From Calditrichota bacterium (GTDB lineage: Bacteria; Electryoneota; RPQS01): a stretch of DNA of 64,000 nt. Positions 43,204 to 52,484 of the stretch are shown here, in pieces. The notes beneath the pieces are model-generated. The model did no database searches. It was not told the DNA's origin and saw nothing but the letters and a program-made list of their open reading frames with translations. The stretch spans positions 248,001-312,000 of the forward strand of contig JACJWA010000001.1 of the NCBI GenBank assembly GCA_020637395.1, given 5' to 3'. Positions within the stretch are counted from its first letter, which is position 1. The number at the start of each line of letters is the position of its first letter. The position numbers and the translations under genes were made by a program.

Positions 43204-44939
43204 AACTCGGACTTGCCAATCTCAATCCCACCGTAGGCGCGATTCGTTCGAACACGGAGAAGCTGCTCTCCGCCGCGCGCGAATTCGAGTCGAGCGGTTG
43301 CGACATTGCTGTATTCAGTGAGATGGTTCTCGGTGGCTATCCTGCCGAGGATCTCGTGCTCTGGCCGAGTTTCGTGGAGCAGCAATGGGACGCGCTGCAT
43401 GAGATTGCAGAAGCGTTTGAAGACTCGAAGATGTATCTTGCGGTCGGTTTGGCCGTGCGGCGCGGCGAGCGAGTTTACAACTGCGCCGCGCTTCTGCACT
43501 CGGGGAAACTTCTCGGCATTGTTCCGAAGCAGGAGCTGCCCACGTACAGTGTATTCTATGAAGCACGCACGCTTTCACCCGGAGTTCGCGGTGAAGTCAC
43601 GGAGTATCGCGGCGTTCCGTTCGGCGACTTGCTGTTTGAGACGCCGTTCGGCAACCTTGCGCTGGAAGTGTGCGAAGACTTGTGGGTGGACGACGGTCCG
43701 TTACTATCGCGTGTTCAGCGCGGTGCGACGCTTTCCATTAATCTTTCGGCTTCTCCGTGGCGATTGGGTGTGGTGGACTCGCGGCGCGAGCTGCTGATTT
43801 CGAGATCGAGAGCGGCAGGCATTCCGTTGATTTATGTCAATCAGGTCGGCGGCAACGACGGGTTGGTCTTTGACGGTTCGAGCTTGATTGCGCGCGCAGG
43901 TGAGCTGCTTCTGGAAACTCCGCGCTGGCAGGAGCAGCGAACTGTTGTTGAATTGAAAACGCTTGCTCCTGTTCGCTCGGCGCCGCTCGCAGTTTACGAC
44001 GACATGGTCGCCGCGCTGACGCTGGGAATCGAAGACTACTATCGAAAGACGCGCGCGTTCAAGTGCATCGGTGTTGCTCTATCTGGCGGAAAAGACTCCG
44101 CGCTGACGCTGCTCTTGGCGTGTGAGGTGGCGAAGCGCTTGGGGAAGTCTCCCGTGGAGTTTGTGTTTGCCTTCTCGATGCCGACGCGCTTCAACTCCGA
44201 CTCGACTCGAAACGTCGCACGTACTCTCGCGCAGGAACTCGGCGTTTCGTTTTCCGAACTCTCCATCGAAGACTCCGTCGAACTGGAACGTAACGCCGCG
44301 CGGCGCTTGAGTGGTTCAGATAAACTGACTCCGCTCACGGAGCAAAACATTCAGGCGCGCATTCGCGCGATGCGGATGTGGAATTGGTCTAATCAGACGC
44401 AAGGACTGTGGCTGCAAACCGGAAATATGTCAGAGAAGTCGGTCGGCTATACCACCATCGGCGGTGATCTGTCCGGTGCCTATGCTCCGATTTCGAATGT
44501 GCCGAAGACAGTTGTTACTGCGTTAGTCGCGCACTATCAACGGAAGCTAAGTTCGCGCGCGCTGGCCAAGCTATTGGCTCTGAAACCATCCGCCGAGCTT
44601 GCCGCGAATCAAGAAGACGAGCGCGACTTGATGCCCTATCCGATTCTCGATGCGTGCTTCGATCTGTTCGCGGGTGAAAAACTCTCCGTTGCGGAAACCT
44701 ACGAGAAGCTCTGCGCGCGATTCGATGATGATGCTCTGAAAAAACTCGACCCGGCCTATCAGCCGGGTCAACTCAGGGAATGGGTGCGAAAGTTCGCACG
44801 CTTGTTTGTCGTTTCCATCTACAAATGGGTGCAGGCGCCGCAAGGCATTCATGTCAGCGATCTTGATCTCGACCGCGAACGCGCCTTTCAACTGCCTGTT
44901 GTCCAAAGCCTCGAGTGGCTTAAGCTCGACGAATTCTGA
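43200..44939 (+). CDS. nadE: Glutamine-dependent NAD+ synthetase
   Basis: 579 residues from the ATG at 43200, overlapping the previous stop; the frame extends upstream but without family similarity. The N-terminal nitrilase/glutaminase domain has the Glu41 (FSEMVLGG), Lys110 (VPKQELP) and Cys158 (EVCEDLW) triad. The C-terminal synthetase domain has the PP-loop LSGGKDSALT (I-to-K relative to the usual SGGIDS) and the ATP/NaAD region TGNMSEKSVGYTT. It makes NAD+ from deamido-NAD+, ATP and glutamine. It ends 6 bp from the converging patatin gene. Confidence 0.95.
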   Translation: MKLGLANLNPTVGAIRSNTEKLLSAAREFESSGCDIAVFSEMVLGGYPAEDLVLWPSFVEQQWDALHEIAEAFEDSKMYLAVGLAVRRGERVYNCAALLHSGKLLGIVPKQELPTYSVFYEARTLSPGVRGEVTEYRGVPFGDLLFETPFGNLALEVCEDLWVDDGPLLSRVQRGATLSINLSASPWRLGVVDSRRELLISRSRAAGIPLIYVNQVGGNDGLVFDGSSLIARAGELLLETPRWQEQRTVVELKTLAPVRSAPLAVYDDMVAALTLGIEDYYRKTRAFKCIGVALSGGKDSALTLLLACEVAKRLGKSPVEFVFAFSMPTRFNSDSTRNVARTLAQELGVSFSELSIEDSVELERNAARRLSGSDKLTPLTEQNIQARIRAMRMWNWSNQTQGLWLQTGNMSEKSVGYTTIGGDLSGAYAPISNVPKTVVTALVAHYQRKLSSRALAKLLALKPSAELAANQEDERDLMPYPILDACFDLFAGEKLSVAETYEKLCARFDDDALKKLDPAYQPGQLREWVRKFARLFVVSIYKWVQAPQGIHVSDLDLDRERAFQLPVVQSLEWLKLDEF

Positions 44940-44945
44940 TCTCGA

Positions 44946-47327
44946 TTAGAACTCGTGGCCAAGATTCACGTAGAAGTGGTAGCACTCCATTTCATAGTCA
45001 CTCTTGAATAGTCGCGAGCCTGTGATCCACATCGGGCCGAACAGCGTCGAGAGCGACAGCCTGAGTCCTGCGCTGTGCCGATAGTCTTCAGCCGCGGGAA
45101 ATGGATCTGAAAGCTGCGATACTCCGCCGACTGTATAGAGGAGCGAAACATACGCGTCGGCAAGCAGCCGCGAAAGCAAGTCGTAGCGCAATTCCGTTTG
45201 CACACTAAATTTCGAATTTCCGAATCGCTCCCCGGCACGCAAACCCGGCAAGTCGTGTTCTCCGCCCAACGGGTACTGTCCCCAAAGCGGAAGCTGCGTA
45301 TCATTCCATGCATAGGACCCGCGCACGCCAAGATTCAAACGCGATTTCAACGGATGATTCACCGCGGCGCGTGCGGACATGCGATTCACCGGAACTTCAT
45401 TCGATGTGCGCAGTGACAAGAGATACGACGCGCGAAGCATGAGCCCGCGAGTCGGAAACGGCGAGCGATCCTGCGTGTCCACGTGCGAACGTAGCCCCGC
45501 CCACAAGAGATTCGCCGTTGCGTCGCGCGATACGCCGCCCGTGCGGTAATCCGTGTAGCCCATTCCCGCCGCCAACTCTCCCCAGCGGCGAAATCCGTTC
45601 CCCGCCCAAGCTTCCACTCCCGTCCGCTCAAAGAAGAAAAAGCCCAGCGGCTTGTGATCTCTGTCATAGAACTGATGCTCTTCGCGCTCCCAATAGGCAC
45701 GAAGTTCCGCCGTCATGCTCGTTTGAAGAATCGTGTTCCAATGGCGCTCCGCGCTCAGCGCTTCATCCTGCTCGCCATACTTTCCGAAAAACGTGGCGCG
45801 GCCGCCCACCGGACCCAGATGATCATGAATGAATTCGATAAAACTGCGGCCCTTCCGATCCGAAGAGTATCCCGCGCCAACGCGCAACTGCGGAGTGGCG
45901 CGTTCCACAACGCGAATCGTCAACACGGTCGAAGTGTCCGTTGCTTCGGGGGACAGGGCCACCAAATCAAACCGCTGCGTTCCTTGTAGCTGTGAGATGC
46001 CGCGCTGCGCGCGTCGCGCTTGAAAGAGCTCGCCTTGGCGAATCGGAAAATTCCGCGTCACCTGGTAGAGTATCGAGCCGCTCACGCCATCTATGGTGAT
46101 GGAATCCACGCGGCCTTCATTCCACCGGCAATAGAGCGCGCCATTCTCATAGCGCGTGAGTTTCACCGGACGCGCCAGTGTGTAGCCTCGATCTCTGTAG
46201 AGTTTGGACACCTCCGCCGGAGTCAAATCATACACAACTGAGTCGGGAAACACCGTCACTCCGTCATGAATCACATGCGTCGCCGCCGTGCCCTGTGTTT
46301 CCGGAGTCGCTTCAAACGCGTTCAGCACCTGCCGACTGACGGGAAGTCCGGCACGATTCGCAGCAAATCGCGGAAGCGGAGTGATCTGCCGCGCCGCAAG
46401 CAGCTCGCGCACCTGAGGAATGATGCGTTTGGCCGAACGATAGCCTTCTTCGATCAGCGTTTGCATATCCGTAAAATCTGTCGTCGAGCGTTGTCCCACG
46501 TCCGGCACGATCAACAGGTCCGCATCCTCCCGCGATGCGTCATTCTGATCGTACTGCAAAATCGTCGTGACGCGGTCCGCGATTTCCCACGGCTGTTTGA
46601 TCGGGATGTCCGCGTCCACATTGGACGACAAGTCCACGGCCATCACCAGTCGCGCGCCGTTATTCCGCGCAAGCTCAACCGGAATGTTCTCCGTCACGCC
46701 GCCATCCACCAACAGCTTGTCACCGAGAGGATAGGGGACATAAACGAGCGGAAGCGAAGATGATGCACGCATTGCTTCCGCCAAACTGCCGTGATCAAAG
46801 ACCACCGGCTCGCCGTGCACAATGTCCGTCGCCGCACAGCGAAAACGGACCGGAAGATCGTCGAAACTGTTCCAGGCTCTGAATCGCGCGCGCTGCTCGA
46901 GCTCAAACAGAAACTCATAGAGATCCTGGCCGCTCGACACCGCCAAAGGCACTTCCGGAACAAACCCGCGAAACCGCAGAGTCAAAAGCGCGCGGCCGGT
47001 GTTCTCTTTCTGAGCCAACACCAGATTGCGGCGCTTCGGCTGATCCAGAAACAGCTTGTTCCAGTCCGTAGTCAGAGCAATTGAGCGCAATTCATCCGGC
47101 GTGTAGCCCGCGGCATACAGTCCGCCGACAATCGCGCCGATGGATGACCCCGTAATCAGATCCGGAACCAGTCCTTCTTCCTCAAGCGCTTGCAGCACTC
47201 CGATGTGAGCAAAGCCGCGCGATCCGCCGCCCGAAAGGGCAAGCGCAAAGCCCGCGTCTTCCGCACGGGAGACCGTAACACACACCACGAATAGGATTCC
47301 CGCAAGGAGCGGGCGCAACCAACGCAT
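44946..47327 (-). CDS. Patatin-like phospholipase fused to an outer-membrane beta-barrel
   Basis: 793 residues with a signal peptide (MRWLRPLLAGILFVVCVTVSRA). The patatin domain (about 26-310) has the oxyanion loop SGGGSRG at 32-38, the nucleophile in GSSIG (Ser62) and the catalytic Asp in VDGGVTEN. A POTRA-like segment (about 365-450, TPAEVSKLYRDRGYTLARPV) follows, then a 16-strand Omp85-like barrel ending YVNLGHEF with terminal Phe. This is the PlpD/FplA-like architecture, a type Vd autotransporter, placing a lipase at the cell surface. Its start codon overlaps that of the divergent glycosyltransferase. Confidence 0.9.
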   Translation of the reverse strand: MRWLRPLLAGILFVVCVTVSRAEDAGFALALSGGGSRGFAHIGVLQALEEEGLVPDLITGSSIGAIVGGLYAAGYTPDELRSIALTTDWNKLFLDQPKRRNLVLAQKENTGRALLTLRFRGFVPEVPLAVSSGQDLYEFLFELEQRARFRAWNSFDDLPVRFRCAATDIVHGEPVVFDHGSLAEAMRASSSLPLVYVPYPLGDKLLVDGGVTENIPVELARNNGARLVMAVDLSSNVDADIPIKQPWEIADRVTTILQYDQNDASREDADLLIVPDVGQRSTTDFTDMQTLIEEGYRSAKRIIPQVRELLAARQITPLPRFAANRAGLPVSRQVLNAFEATPETQGTAATHVIHDGVTVFPDSVVYDLTPAEVSKLYRDRGYTLARPVKLTRYENGALYCRWNEGRVDSITIDGVSGSILYQVTRNFPIRQGELFQARRAQRGISQLQGTQRFDLVALSPEATDTSTVLTIRVVERATPQLRVGAGYSSDRKGRSFIEFIHDHLGPVGGRATFFGKYGEQDEALSAERHWNTILQTSMTAELRAYWEREEHQFYDRDHKPLGFFFFERTGVEAWAGNGFRRWGELAAGMGYTDYRTGGVSRDATANLLWAGLRSHVDTQDRSPFPTRGLMLRASYLLSLRTSNEVPVNRMSARAAVNHPLKSRLNLGVRGSYAWNDTQLPLWGQYPLGGEHDLPGLRAGERFGNSKFSVQTELRYDLLSRLLADAYVSLLYTVGGVSQLSDPFPAAEDYRHSAGLRLSLSTLFGPMWITGSRLFKSDYEMECYHFYVNLGHEF

Positions 47328-48894
47328 GAAACTTTCCGTATGGACTCAAGTTGCGGACTCCGGAGTGGCTCCGGAGTTTCCGCTGGCTGAACTAACTGAC
47401 TGCTCTGTTTTCGTTTCCGGCTCTGCGGCAAGGTTTGCGAACGGACTTCAGCTCGAAGCCGATTCCTCGAATTTCGCGGCTTGCATGAATGAAGTGGCGC
47501 GCCGCGCCGACTCCGGTTTGCTGCTCTTTCTGCCTGCTGATCTAGCCGGACTTGCGACGGATTGGAAAGCGCGACTGCTCGATGCGGCGAATGCGCAGGA
47601 CGCGCGCTTCTTCTTTGGCGACTACGTCTGGAGGGACGAAACCGGAGATCAACCTCAAACGGTGCGTCAGGATCTCGGCGACCTCACCGAGCGCGAAGAC
47701 TGGGGTCCCGCGTGGGCCGTGCGCATCGAGTGGCTAAAAGAAATCGGCGGACTGGATGAGACGCACCACAAGGCCGCGTTCTACGATCTGCTTCTGAAGA
47801 GTTGGGGCAAGCAAACGCGCACGCACATCGGCGGCGCTTTGGCGATTGTTCCCGCTCCCAAATCAGATGCGGCGGAGCAAGCCGCGAAATCCAAACTCTT
47901 CTATCCCGGTCGCGGCGCGCTCGGCGGATTCTCTTATCTCTTCATGGATAAGGAAACCGAGCACCATACGGAAGAAGTCTTTTACAACTTCCTGAAGCGT
48001 GAGCATGCGTGGCTTGAAGGGGCGCGGACTCAGACCCCCCCTAACCCCCCCATGAATGGAGGGGAACCGGAAGTCAGAGTTTCCGTCGTCACTCCCGTTT
48101 ACAATCGCGCGAGTTTCATCGGCAAGGCTATCGAGTCCGTGCAGGCCGCCGACATCTCCGATTGGGAATATATCATCGTGGACAACGGCTCGACGGACAA
48201 CACACGTGACGTCGTGCGCGACTATGCCGCCAAAGATCCGCGCATTCAACTCATCGAGAACGATCGCAACGTCATCTCCGTTTCGCTGAACATCGGTGTG
48301 CGCGCCGCTCGCGGAAAATACATCGCGCAGCTCGACAGCGACGACGAGCATCTGCCGCACACGCTGCGCATGATGTGCGAGCACCTGGACGCGAATCCGA
48401 CGTGGGGCCTGGCGATCAGCTACTACGAACTGATGGACGTGGATGGCAATCCGCTGCCCGAGTTCGGCGTGATCAAGCACGAACAATATAATCGCAATAA
48501 CATTCTGCGCCGCGACGGCGCGGGTGCTTTGCGCTGCTGGCACCGCAGCGTGATTCTTGAGTTCGGCGGCTTCGACGAAGGCGAACTCGGACACTACGGC
48601 GAAGATTACGATCTTGTGTTAAAGTGCGGTGAGAAATACGAAGTCGGACGCGTGCACCACGTCTGTTATCGCTACCGGCGCCACGGAGACAACTCGGACG
48701 TCTTGCGCTCGTCCGAAATGAAAATCCGCAACAAAACTCTGGCAAGACTACGCGCGCTGGATCGCCGCCGCGCCCTGAATTCCCGAGCAGGGTCTACAGA
48801 CCATAGCATGGTGCAAGATACCCGAGCAGGGTCTCCAGACCATAGCATGGTGCATGATTCCCGAGCAGGGTCTCCAGACCCTGCCGGAAGGTGA
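47326..48894 (+). CDS. Glycosyltransferase family 2 protein with repeat insertions
   Basis: 522 residues. Residues 1-225 form a first domain of unknown type (SLLFLPADLAGLATDWKARLL, FFFGDYVW). The second is a GT-A family 2 domain: VSVVTPVYNRASFIGKAI, IIVDNGSTDNT, and the metal-binding LDSDDEHLPH, ending near residue 480. The link holds a proline-rich PPNPPMNGG piece encoded by a C-rich palindrome. The C-terminus is three copies of a 13-residue unit (RAGS.DHSMV.D.) from a 39-bp palindromic repeat. The product is probably a cytoplasmic glycan-building enzyme; donor and acceptor are unknown. The ATG lacks a good ribosome site. Confidence 0.85.
   Translation: MKLSVWTQVADSGVAPEFPLAELTDCSVFVSGSAARFANGLQLEADSSNFAACMNEVARRADSGLLLFLPADLAGLATDWKARLLDAANAQDARFFFGDYVWRDETGDQPQTVRQDLGDLTEREDWGPAWAVRIEWLKEIGGLDETHHKAAFYDLLLKSWGKQTRTHIGGALAIVPAPKSDAAEQAAKSKLFYPGRGALGGFSYLFMDKETEHHTEEVFYNFLKREHAWLEGARTQTPPNPPMNGGEPEVRVSVVTPVYNRASFIGKAIESVQAADISDWEYIIVDNGSTDNTRDVVRDYAAKDPRIQLIENDRNVISVSLNIGVRAARGKYIAQLDSDDEHLPHTLRMMCEHLDANPTWGLAISYYELMDVDGNPLPEFGVIKHEQYNRNNILRRDGAGALRCWHRSVILEFGGFDEGELGHYGEDYDLVLKCGEKYEVGRVHHVCYRYRRHGDNSDVLRSSEMKIRNKTLARLRALDRRRALNSRAGSTDHSMVQDTRAGSPDHSMVHDSRAGSPDPAGR
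48782..48882 (+). repeat. 39-bp palindromic tandem repeat inside the glycosyltransferase gene
   Basis: CCCGAGCAGGGTCT starts at 48782, 48821 and 48860, a period of 39 bp, so it is in frame (13 codons). The third copy is a perfect hairpin GCAGGGTCT-CC-AGACCCTGC, and the first two contain ACCAT-AGC-ATGGT. It resembles REP-like palindromic repeats that invade coding 3' ends. Confidence 0.85.
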
Positions 48895-48900
48895 CGCCGC

Positions 48901-49248
48901 ATGAACGTGCTGCAAACCACGCTGCTCACCGTCGGACTGCTTCTGGCGTCCAACATCTTCATGACCTTCGCCTGGTACGGCCATCTGAAATTCCGCGGTG
49001 CGCCGCTTTGGACCGTTGTTTTAGCAAGCTGGGGTATCGCGTTTTTCGAGTACTGCCTGCAAGTCCCGGCCAACCGTTACGGCTATCGCCATTTCAGCGG
49101 CGCGGAACTCAAAACCATTCAGGAAGTCATCACGCTAACCGTCTTTGTCGCTTTCTCCATCTTCTATCTCAAAGAACCTGTCACACCGAAAATTCTCGGC
49201 GGATTCACGCTGATCATCGCGGGAGCGGCGCTGATCTTCCACAAATAG
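48901..49248 (+). CDS. DMT-family small membrane protein (DUF486)
   Basis: 115 residues with four membrane segments (about 5-23, 37-55, 70-90 and 96-113). FMTFAWYGHLKF, SWGIAFFEYCLQVPANRYGY and LKEPVTPKILGG are the usual signature of DUF486, a half-size drug/metabolite-transporter-like family. The substrate is unknown. It starts 6 nt after the glycosyltransferase and ends at an intrinsic terminator. Confidence 0.92.
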   Translation: MNVLQTTLLTVGLLLASNIFMTFAWYGHLKFRGAPLWTVVLASWGIAFFEYCLQVPANRYGYRHFSGAELKTIQEVITLTVFVAFSIFYLKEPVTPKILGGFTLIIAGAALIFHK

Positions 49249-49272
49249 TCTGACGCACTTGTTTCGAGTGAG

Positions 49273-49304
49273 GCGCCCTGTCCGGACAGACAGGGCGCTT
49301 TTTC
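49273..49304 (+). terminator. Intrinsic terminator, bidirectional
   Basis: Stem GCGCCCTGT / ACAGGGCGC with an 8-nt loop, followed by TTTTTC. It separates the DMT gene from the converging glyoxalase-fold gene, whose stop lies in the flank. Confidence 0.88.
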
Positions 49305-49787
49305 TTATTCCTCGTTCAACAATGCTTGCAAATCCAACGGATCGGTGACCATTTTCAGCTCGCCCGCCGCATTGCGCGGCCAATCTTCCTCAGGCAGATC
49401 GCGATAGAGCTCCAGTCCGTTGCCATCCGGGTCATGCAAGTACAGCGCCTCGCTCACTCCGTGATCCGAGGCTCCATCGAGACGAACATTCGCGCGAATC
49501 AATCGTCTAAGCGCATCTGCAAGTGCCGCGCGCGTCGGATAGAGAATCGCAACGTGATAGAGCCCCGTGGAATGCTCCGGAGGCGGCGTGCCGCCTTTGC
49601 TGTGCCAGGTGTTCAGTCCAATGTGATGATGGTACCCGCCGGCTGAAACAAAGGCCGCGGAGTTTCCCAGACGTTGGACCAACTCAAACCCCAGCACGCC
49701 GCAATAGAATTCAAGCGAACGGTCAATGTCCGCGACTTTCAAATGAACATGACCGATCCGAACCTGAGGATGAATCGGCTCAGCCAT
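49305..49787 (-). CDS. VOC/glyoxalase-fold protein, catechol-2,3-dioxygenase-like
   Basis: 160 residues with two beta-alpha-beta-beta-beta modules. HVHLKVADIDRSLEFYCGVLGF opens the first; YHVAILYPTRAALADALRRL opens the second. Likely metal ligands are His14 or His16, His86 and Glu in GLELYRD. HHHIGLNTWHSKGG is typical of CatE-like proteins. It could be a ring-cleaving dioxygenase or another VOC enzyme. Its start overlaps the aconitase stop by 8 nt. Confidence 0.85.
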   Translation of the reverse strand: MAEPIHPQVRIGHVHLKVADIDRSLEFYCGVLGFELVQRLGNSAAFVSAGGYHHHIGLNTWHSKGGTPPPEHSTGLYHVAILYPTRAALADALRRLIRANVRLDGASDHGVSEALYLHDPDGNGLELYRDLPEEDWPRNAAGELKMVTDPLDLQALLNEE

Positions 49788-52050
49788 TGCCTTTGGCTTT
49801 GTCGCGCAGCAAATTCAGTGCGCTGCCCGCCTTGAACCACGCGATTTGCTCGGTATTCAGCGTGTGATCCAAGAGCATCGTGTCGGTTGATCCGTCCGCG
49901 TGCTTGGTCATCATCTGCACGGGCTTGCCGGGCGCAAGGCTCGCCAAATCGAGCAGAGAAATTTTGTCGCCTTCTTTGATCTTCTCGTAGTCGTCTGAGT
50001 TCTGGAAGGTCAGAGGCAGAATCCCCTGCTTCTTCAAGTTCGATTGATGAATGCGGGCAAAGCTGCGCGTGATCACCGCGCCGCAGCCCAACAGACGCGG
50101 CGACATGGCGGCGTGCTCACGCGACGAGCCTTCACCGTAATTCTCATCCCCCACAACCACCCACTTCACTCCCGCGGCTTTGATGTCGCGCGCAGCCTTC
50201 GAGGTCTCGACTTTCTTCGCTCCCGTCAGCGGATGAGTGATCGTGCCGCGCTCGCCGTCATAGGCATTGATCGCGCCGCTGAACATGTTGTTCGAAATAT
50301 TGTCCAAATGACCGCGATACTTCAGCCACTTGCCCGCCGGAGAAATGTGATCGGTCGTGCACTTGCCTTTGGCCTTCAGCAGCAGCGGCAAATCCACATA
50401 GTCCTTGCCGTCCCACGCCGCAAACGGTTCCAACACTTGCAAGCGATCCGACTTCGGGTCCACCATGACTTCCACGTTGCCCTGCGCCGGTGCCACATAT
50501 CCTTCCGTGTCGCGCACGTAGCCCTTGGCAGGCAAGTCCGGCTGCGGAGTCGGAGGCGTAAACTTCACTCCCAATCCCGGTACGACATCGTTCAACGGAT
50601 CAAAGTCCAGCGTCCCGGCGATAGAGTAGGCGACCGTAATCTCGGGACTCGTCAGGAACGAAAGCGTATTCGGCGAACCGTCATTGCGGCCCGGGAAATT
50701 GCGATTGTAGGACGAGATGATCGAATTGGCTTCTTCCGCGCCGATGTCGTCGCGCTTCCATTGACCAATGCACGGTCCGCACGCGTTCGCCAGCACCATT
50801 GCGCCGATTTTCTCGAGTCGCTGCATCTGTCCGTCGCGCTTGATCGTGCGGAAAACCTGCTCGCTGCCCGGCGTGACGTAGAGCGGACTGACCGCCTGCT
50901 TGCCCTGCGCCGCCGCCTGATCCGCAATCACCGCCGCGCGCGAAATGTCTTCATACGACGAATTCGTGCACGACCCGATCAGCGCGCTCGTCAGCGTGAG
51001 CGGCCAGCCGTTTTCTTTGGCGGCCTTCTTGAGTTCGGAAATCGGACGCGCCGCATCCGGAGAGTGCGGTCCAACAACAAACGGCTCGAGCGTGCTCAAA
51101 TCAATCTCGATCACGCGATCAAAATACTTTTCGGGAGCCTTGTAAATCTCCTCATCCATCGTGACCAGATGCTTGTGCTGATTGGCCAAGTCAGCCAGCG
51201 TGCCGCGATCCGTCGCACGCAGGTAGCGCTCCATCGGCGCATCGTAGGCAAACACCGAGGTCGTTGCGCCGAGTTCCGCGCCCATGTTGCAGATCGTGCC
51301 CTTGCCCGTTGCGCTGATGCTTTCCGCGCCGTCGCCGAAATACTCAATCACGGCATTCGTGCCGCCCTTGACGGTCAGGATGCCCAACACCACGAGGATG
51401 ATATCCTTGGGAGACGCCCAGCCGTTCATTTTTCCTTTAAGGTGCACGCCGATCCGCTTGGGATAGAGCACCTCCCACGGCAAACCCGCCATCACATCCA
51501 CCGCATCCGCGCCGCCGACGCCCGAGGCGAACATCGCCAAACCGCCCGCGTTCGGGGTATGCGAGTCCGTGCCGATCATCATTCCGCCGGGGAAGGCGTA
51601 TTGTTCCAGCACGACCTGATGGATGATGCCCGCGCCGGGCTTCCAGAAGCCGATATTGTATTTCTGCGAGACGCTGCGCAGGAAGTCATATACTTCCTTG
51701 TTCGTCACGACCGCGTTCTGGAGGTCTTCGCCCGCGCCGACTCGTGCCTGAATCAGGTGGTCGCAGTGCACCGTCGAGGGCACCGCCACGCTCTTCAGCC
51801 CAGCCGACATGAATTGCAAAAGCGCCATCTGTGCGGTCGCGTCCTGCATGGCCACGCGGTCCGGGCGCAATTGCAAATAGGACTTCCCGGGAGTCAAATC
51901 GTCAGTCTGCGGATCATCGAGGTGCCCGAAAATGTGCTTCTCGGCCAAAGTCAGCGGACGGCACAGACGCTTGCGGACCACCGAAATCCGCTCGTCCATC
52001 TTGCGGTACGCTTCGGCGACAAACTCGGGAGTGGACTCAACGCGAATCAT
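49780..52050 (-). CDS. Aconitate hydratase
   Basis: 756 residues, mitochondrial/AcnA-like. The [4Fe-4S] ligands are Cys in GSCTNSS (about residue 358) and the pair in ACGPCIGQW (about 423 and 426). Substrate-binding blocks include GTDSHTPNAGG, KCTTDHISPAGKW and YGEGSSREHAA. It interconverts citrate and isocitrate in the TCA cycle. The ATG at 52050 follows a leader with a C-rich stretch on the sense strand. It is co-transcribed with the VOC protein. Confidence 0.96.
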   Translation of the reverse strand: MIRVESTPEFVAEAYRKMDERISVVRKRLCRPLTLAEKHIFGHLDDPQTDDLTPGKSYLQLRPDRVAMQDATAQMALLQFMSAGLKSVAVPSTVHCDHLIQARVGAGEDLQNAVVTNKEVYDFLRSVSQKYNIGFWKPGAGIIHQVVLEQYAFPGGMMIGTDSHTPNAGGLAMFASGVGGADAVDVMAGLPWEVLYPKRIGVHLKGKMNGWASPKDIILVVLGILTVKGGTNAVIEYFGDGAESISATGKGTICNMGAELGATTSVFAYDAPMERYLRATDRGTLADLANQHKHLVTMDEEIYKAPEKYFDRVIEIDLSTLEPFVVGPHSPDAARPISELKKAAKENGWPLTLTSALIGSCTNSSYEDISRAAVIADQAAAQGKQAVSPLYVTPGSEQVFRTIKRDGQMQRLEKIGAMVLANACGPCIGQWKRDDIGAEEANSIISSYNRNFPGRNDGSPNTLSFLTSPEITVAYSIAGTLDFDPLNDVVPGLGVKFTPPTPQPDLPAKGYVRDTEGYVAPAQGNVEVMVDPKSDRLQVLEPFAAWDGKDYVDLPLLLKAKGKCTTDHISPAGKWLKYRGHLDNISNNMFSGAINAYDGERGTITHPLTGAKKVETSKAARDIKAAGVKWVVVGDENYGEGSSREHAAMSPRLLGCGAVITRSFARIHQSNLKKQGILPLTFQNSDDYEKIKEGDKISLLDLASLAPGKPVQMMTKHADGSTDTMLLDHTLNTEQIAWFKAGSALNLLRDKAKGNG

Positions 52051-52130
52051 AACGTGTTATTCCTTCTTGTCTTACAACCACAAATTCGATAATCAGGAAT
52101 ATAATGATTCTCAGACCATTCTGCAAATGA

Positions 52131-52161
52131 GGCGGGGAGGGGAGAGGGGGAGGGGTGGGGG
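52131..52161 (+). other. G-run tract with G-quadruplex potential
   Basis: The plus strand holds at least five G-runs of four or more with 1-3 nt loops between 52131 and 52161, about 85-110 bp upstream of the aconitase start. On the transcript sense (minus) strand it is C-rich. No protein-coding explanation is evident. Confidence 0.5.
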
Positions 52162-52251
52162 ATGAATGATGAAATGAGCGCATTCTGTCATCCCGTAGGG
52201 ACCTACTCAGAGTGGGCAACCGCCCCAGGCCAACCACCGTCGCCAAACAAC

Positions 52252-52353
52252 TGTCATCCTGAAGCCGCTGCGGCTGAAGGATCTTCTTCAAAGTGGTTCT
52301 TCGCTCGAGCCTATCGCACGCAACGAGATCCTTCACGAACGTTCAGGATGACA
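52252..52353. repeat. 102-bp palindromic element with 12-bp perfect ends
   Basis: Ends TGTCATCCTGAA (52252-52263) and TTCAGGATGACA (52342-52353). Nested inverted pairs follow: AGCCG/CGGCT (52263-52275) and GAAGGATCT / AGATCCTTC (52276-52284, 52326-52334). It has the look of small dispersed palindromic or MITE-like elements seen in many FCB and acidobacterial genomes. It carries no ORF. Confidence 0.75.
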
Positions 52354-52484
52354 ATTTGCTTCCTATCCCCAATTCCTATTTCCTATTTGACCAACGCCAC
52401 CTTCCGCATCACCGTCTGCGAGATACAATCCCAGCTAACAGACCAAGACCACCCGAAACTGGGAAACACACTTATGGGGATTTT

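Noticed and set aside
48782..48882. 39-bp tandem repeat considered as a small CRISPR array
   Set aside because: Copies abut with no spacers, stay in frame with the glycosyltransferase, and no cas genes are near.
50044..52092. A 682-codon open frame on the plus strand opposite aconitase
   Set aside because: It is an antisense shadow: Arg- and His-rich with no recognisable motif, while aconitase motifs on the minus strand are complete.
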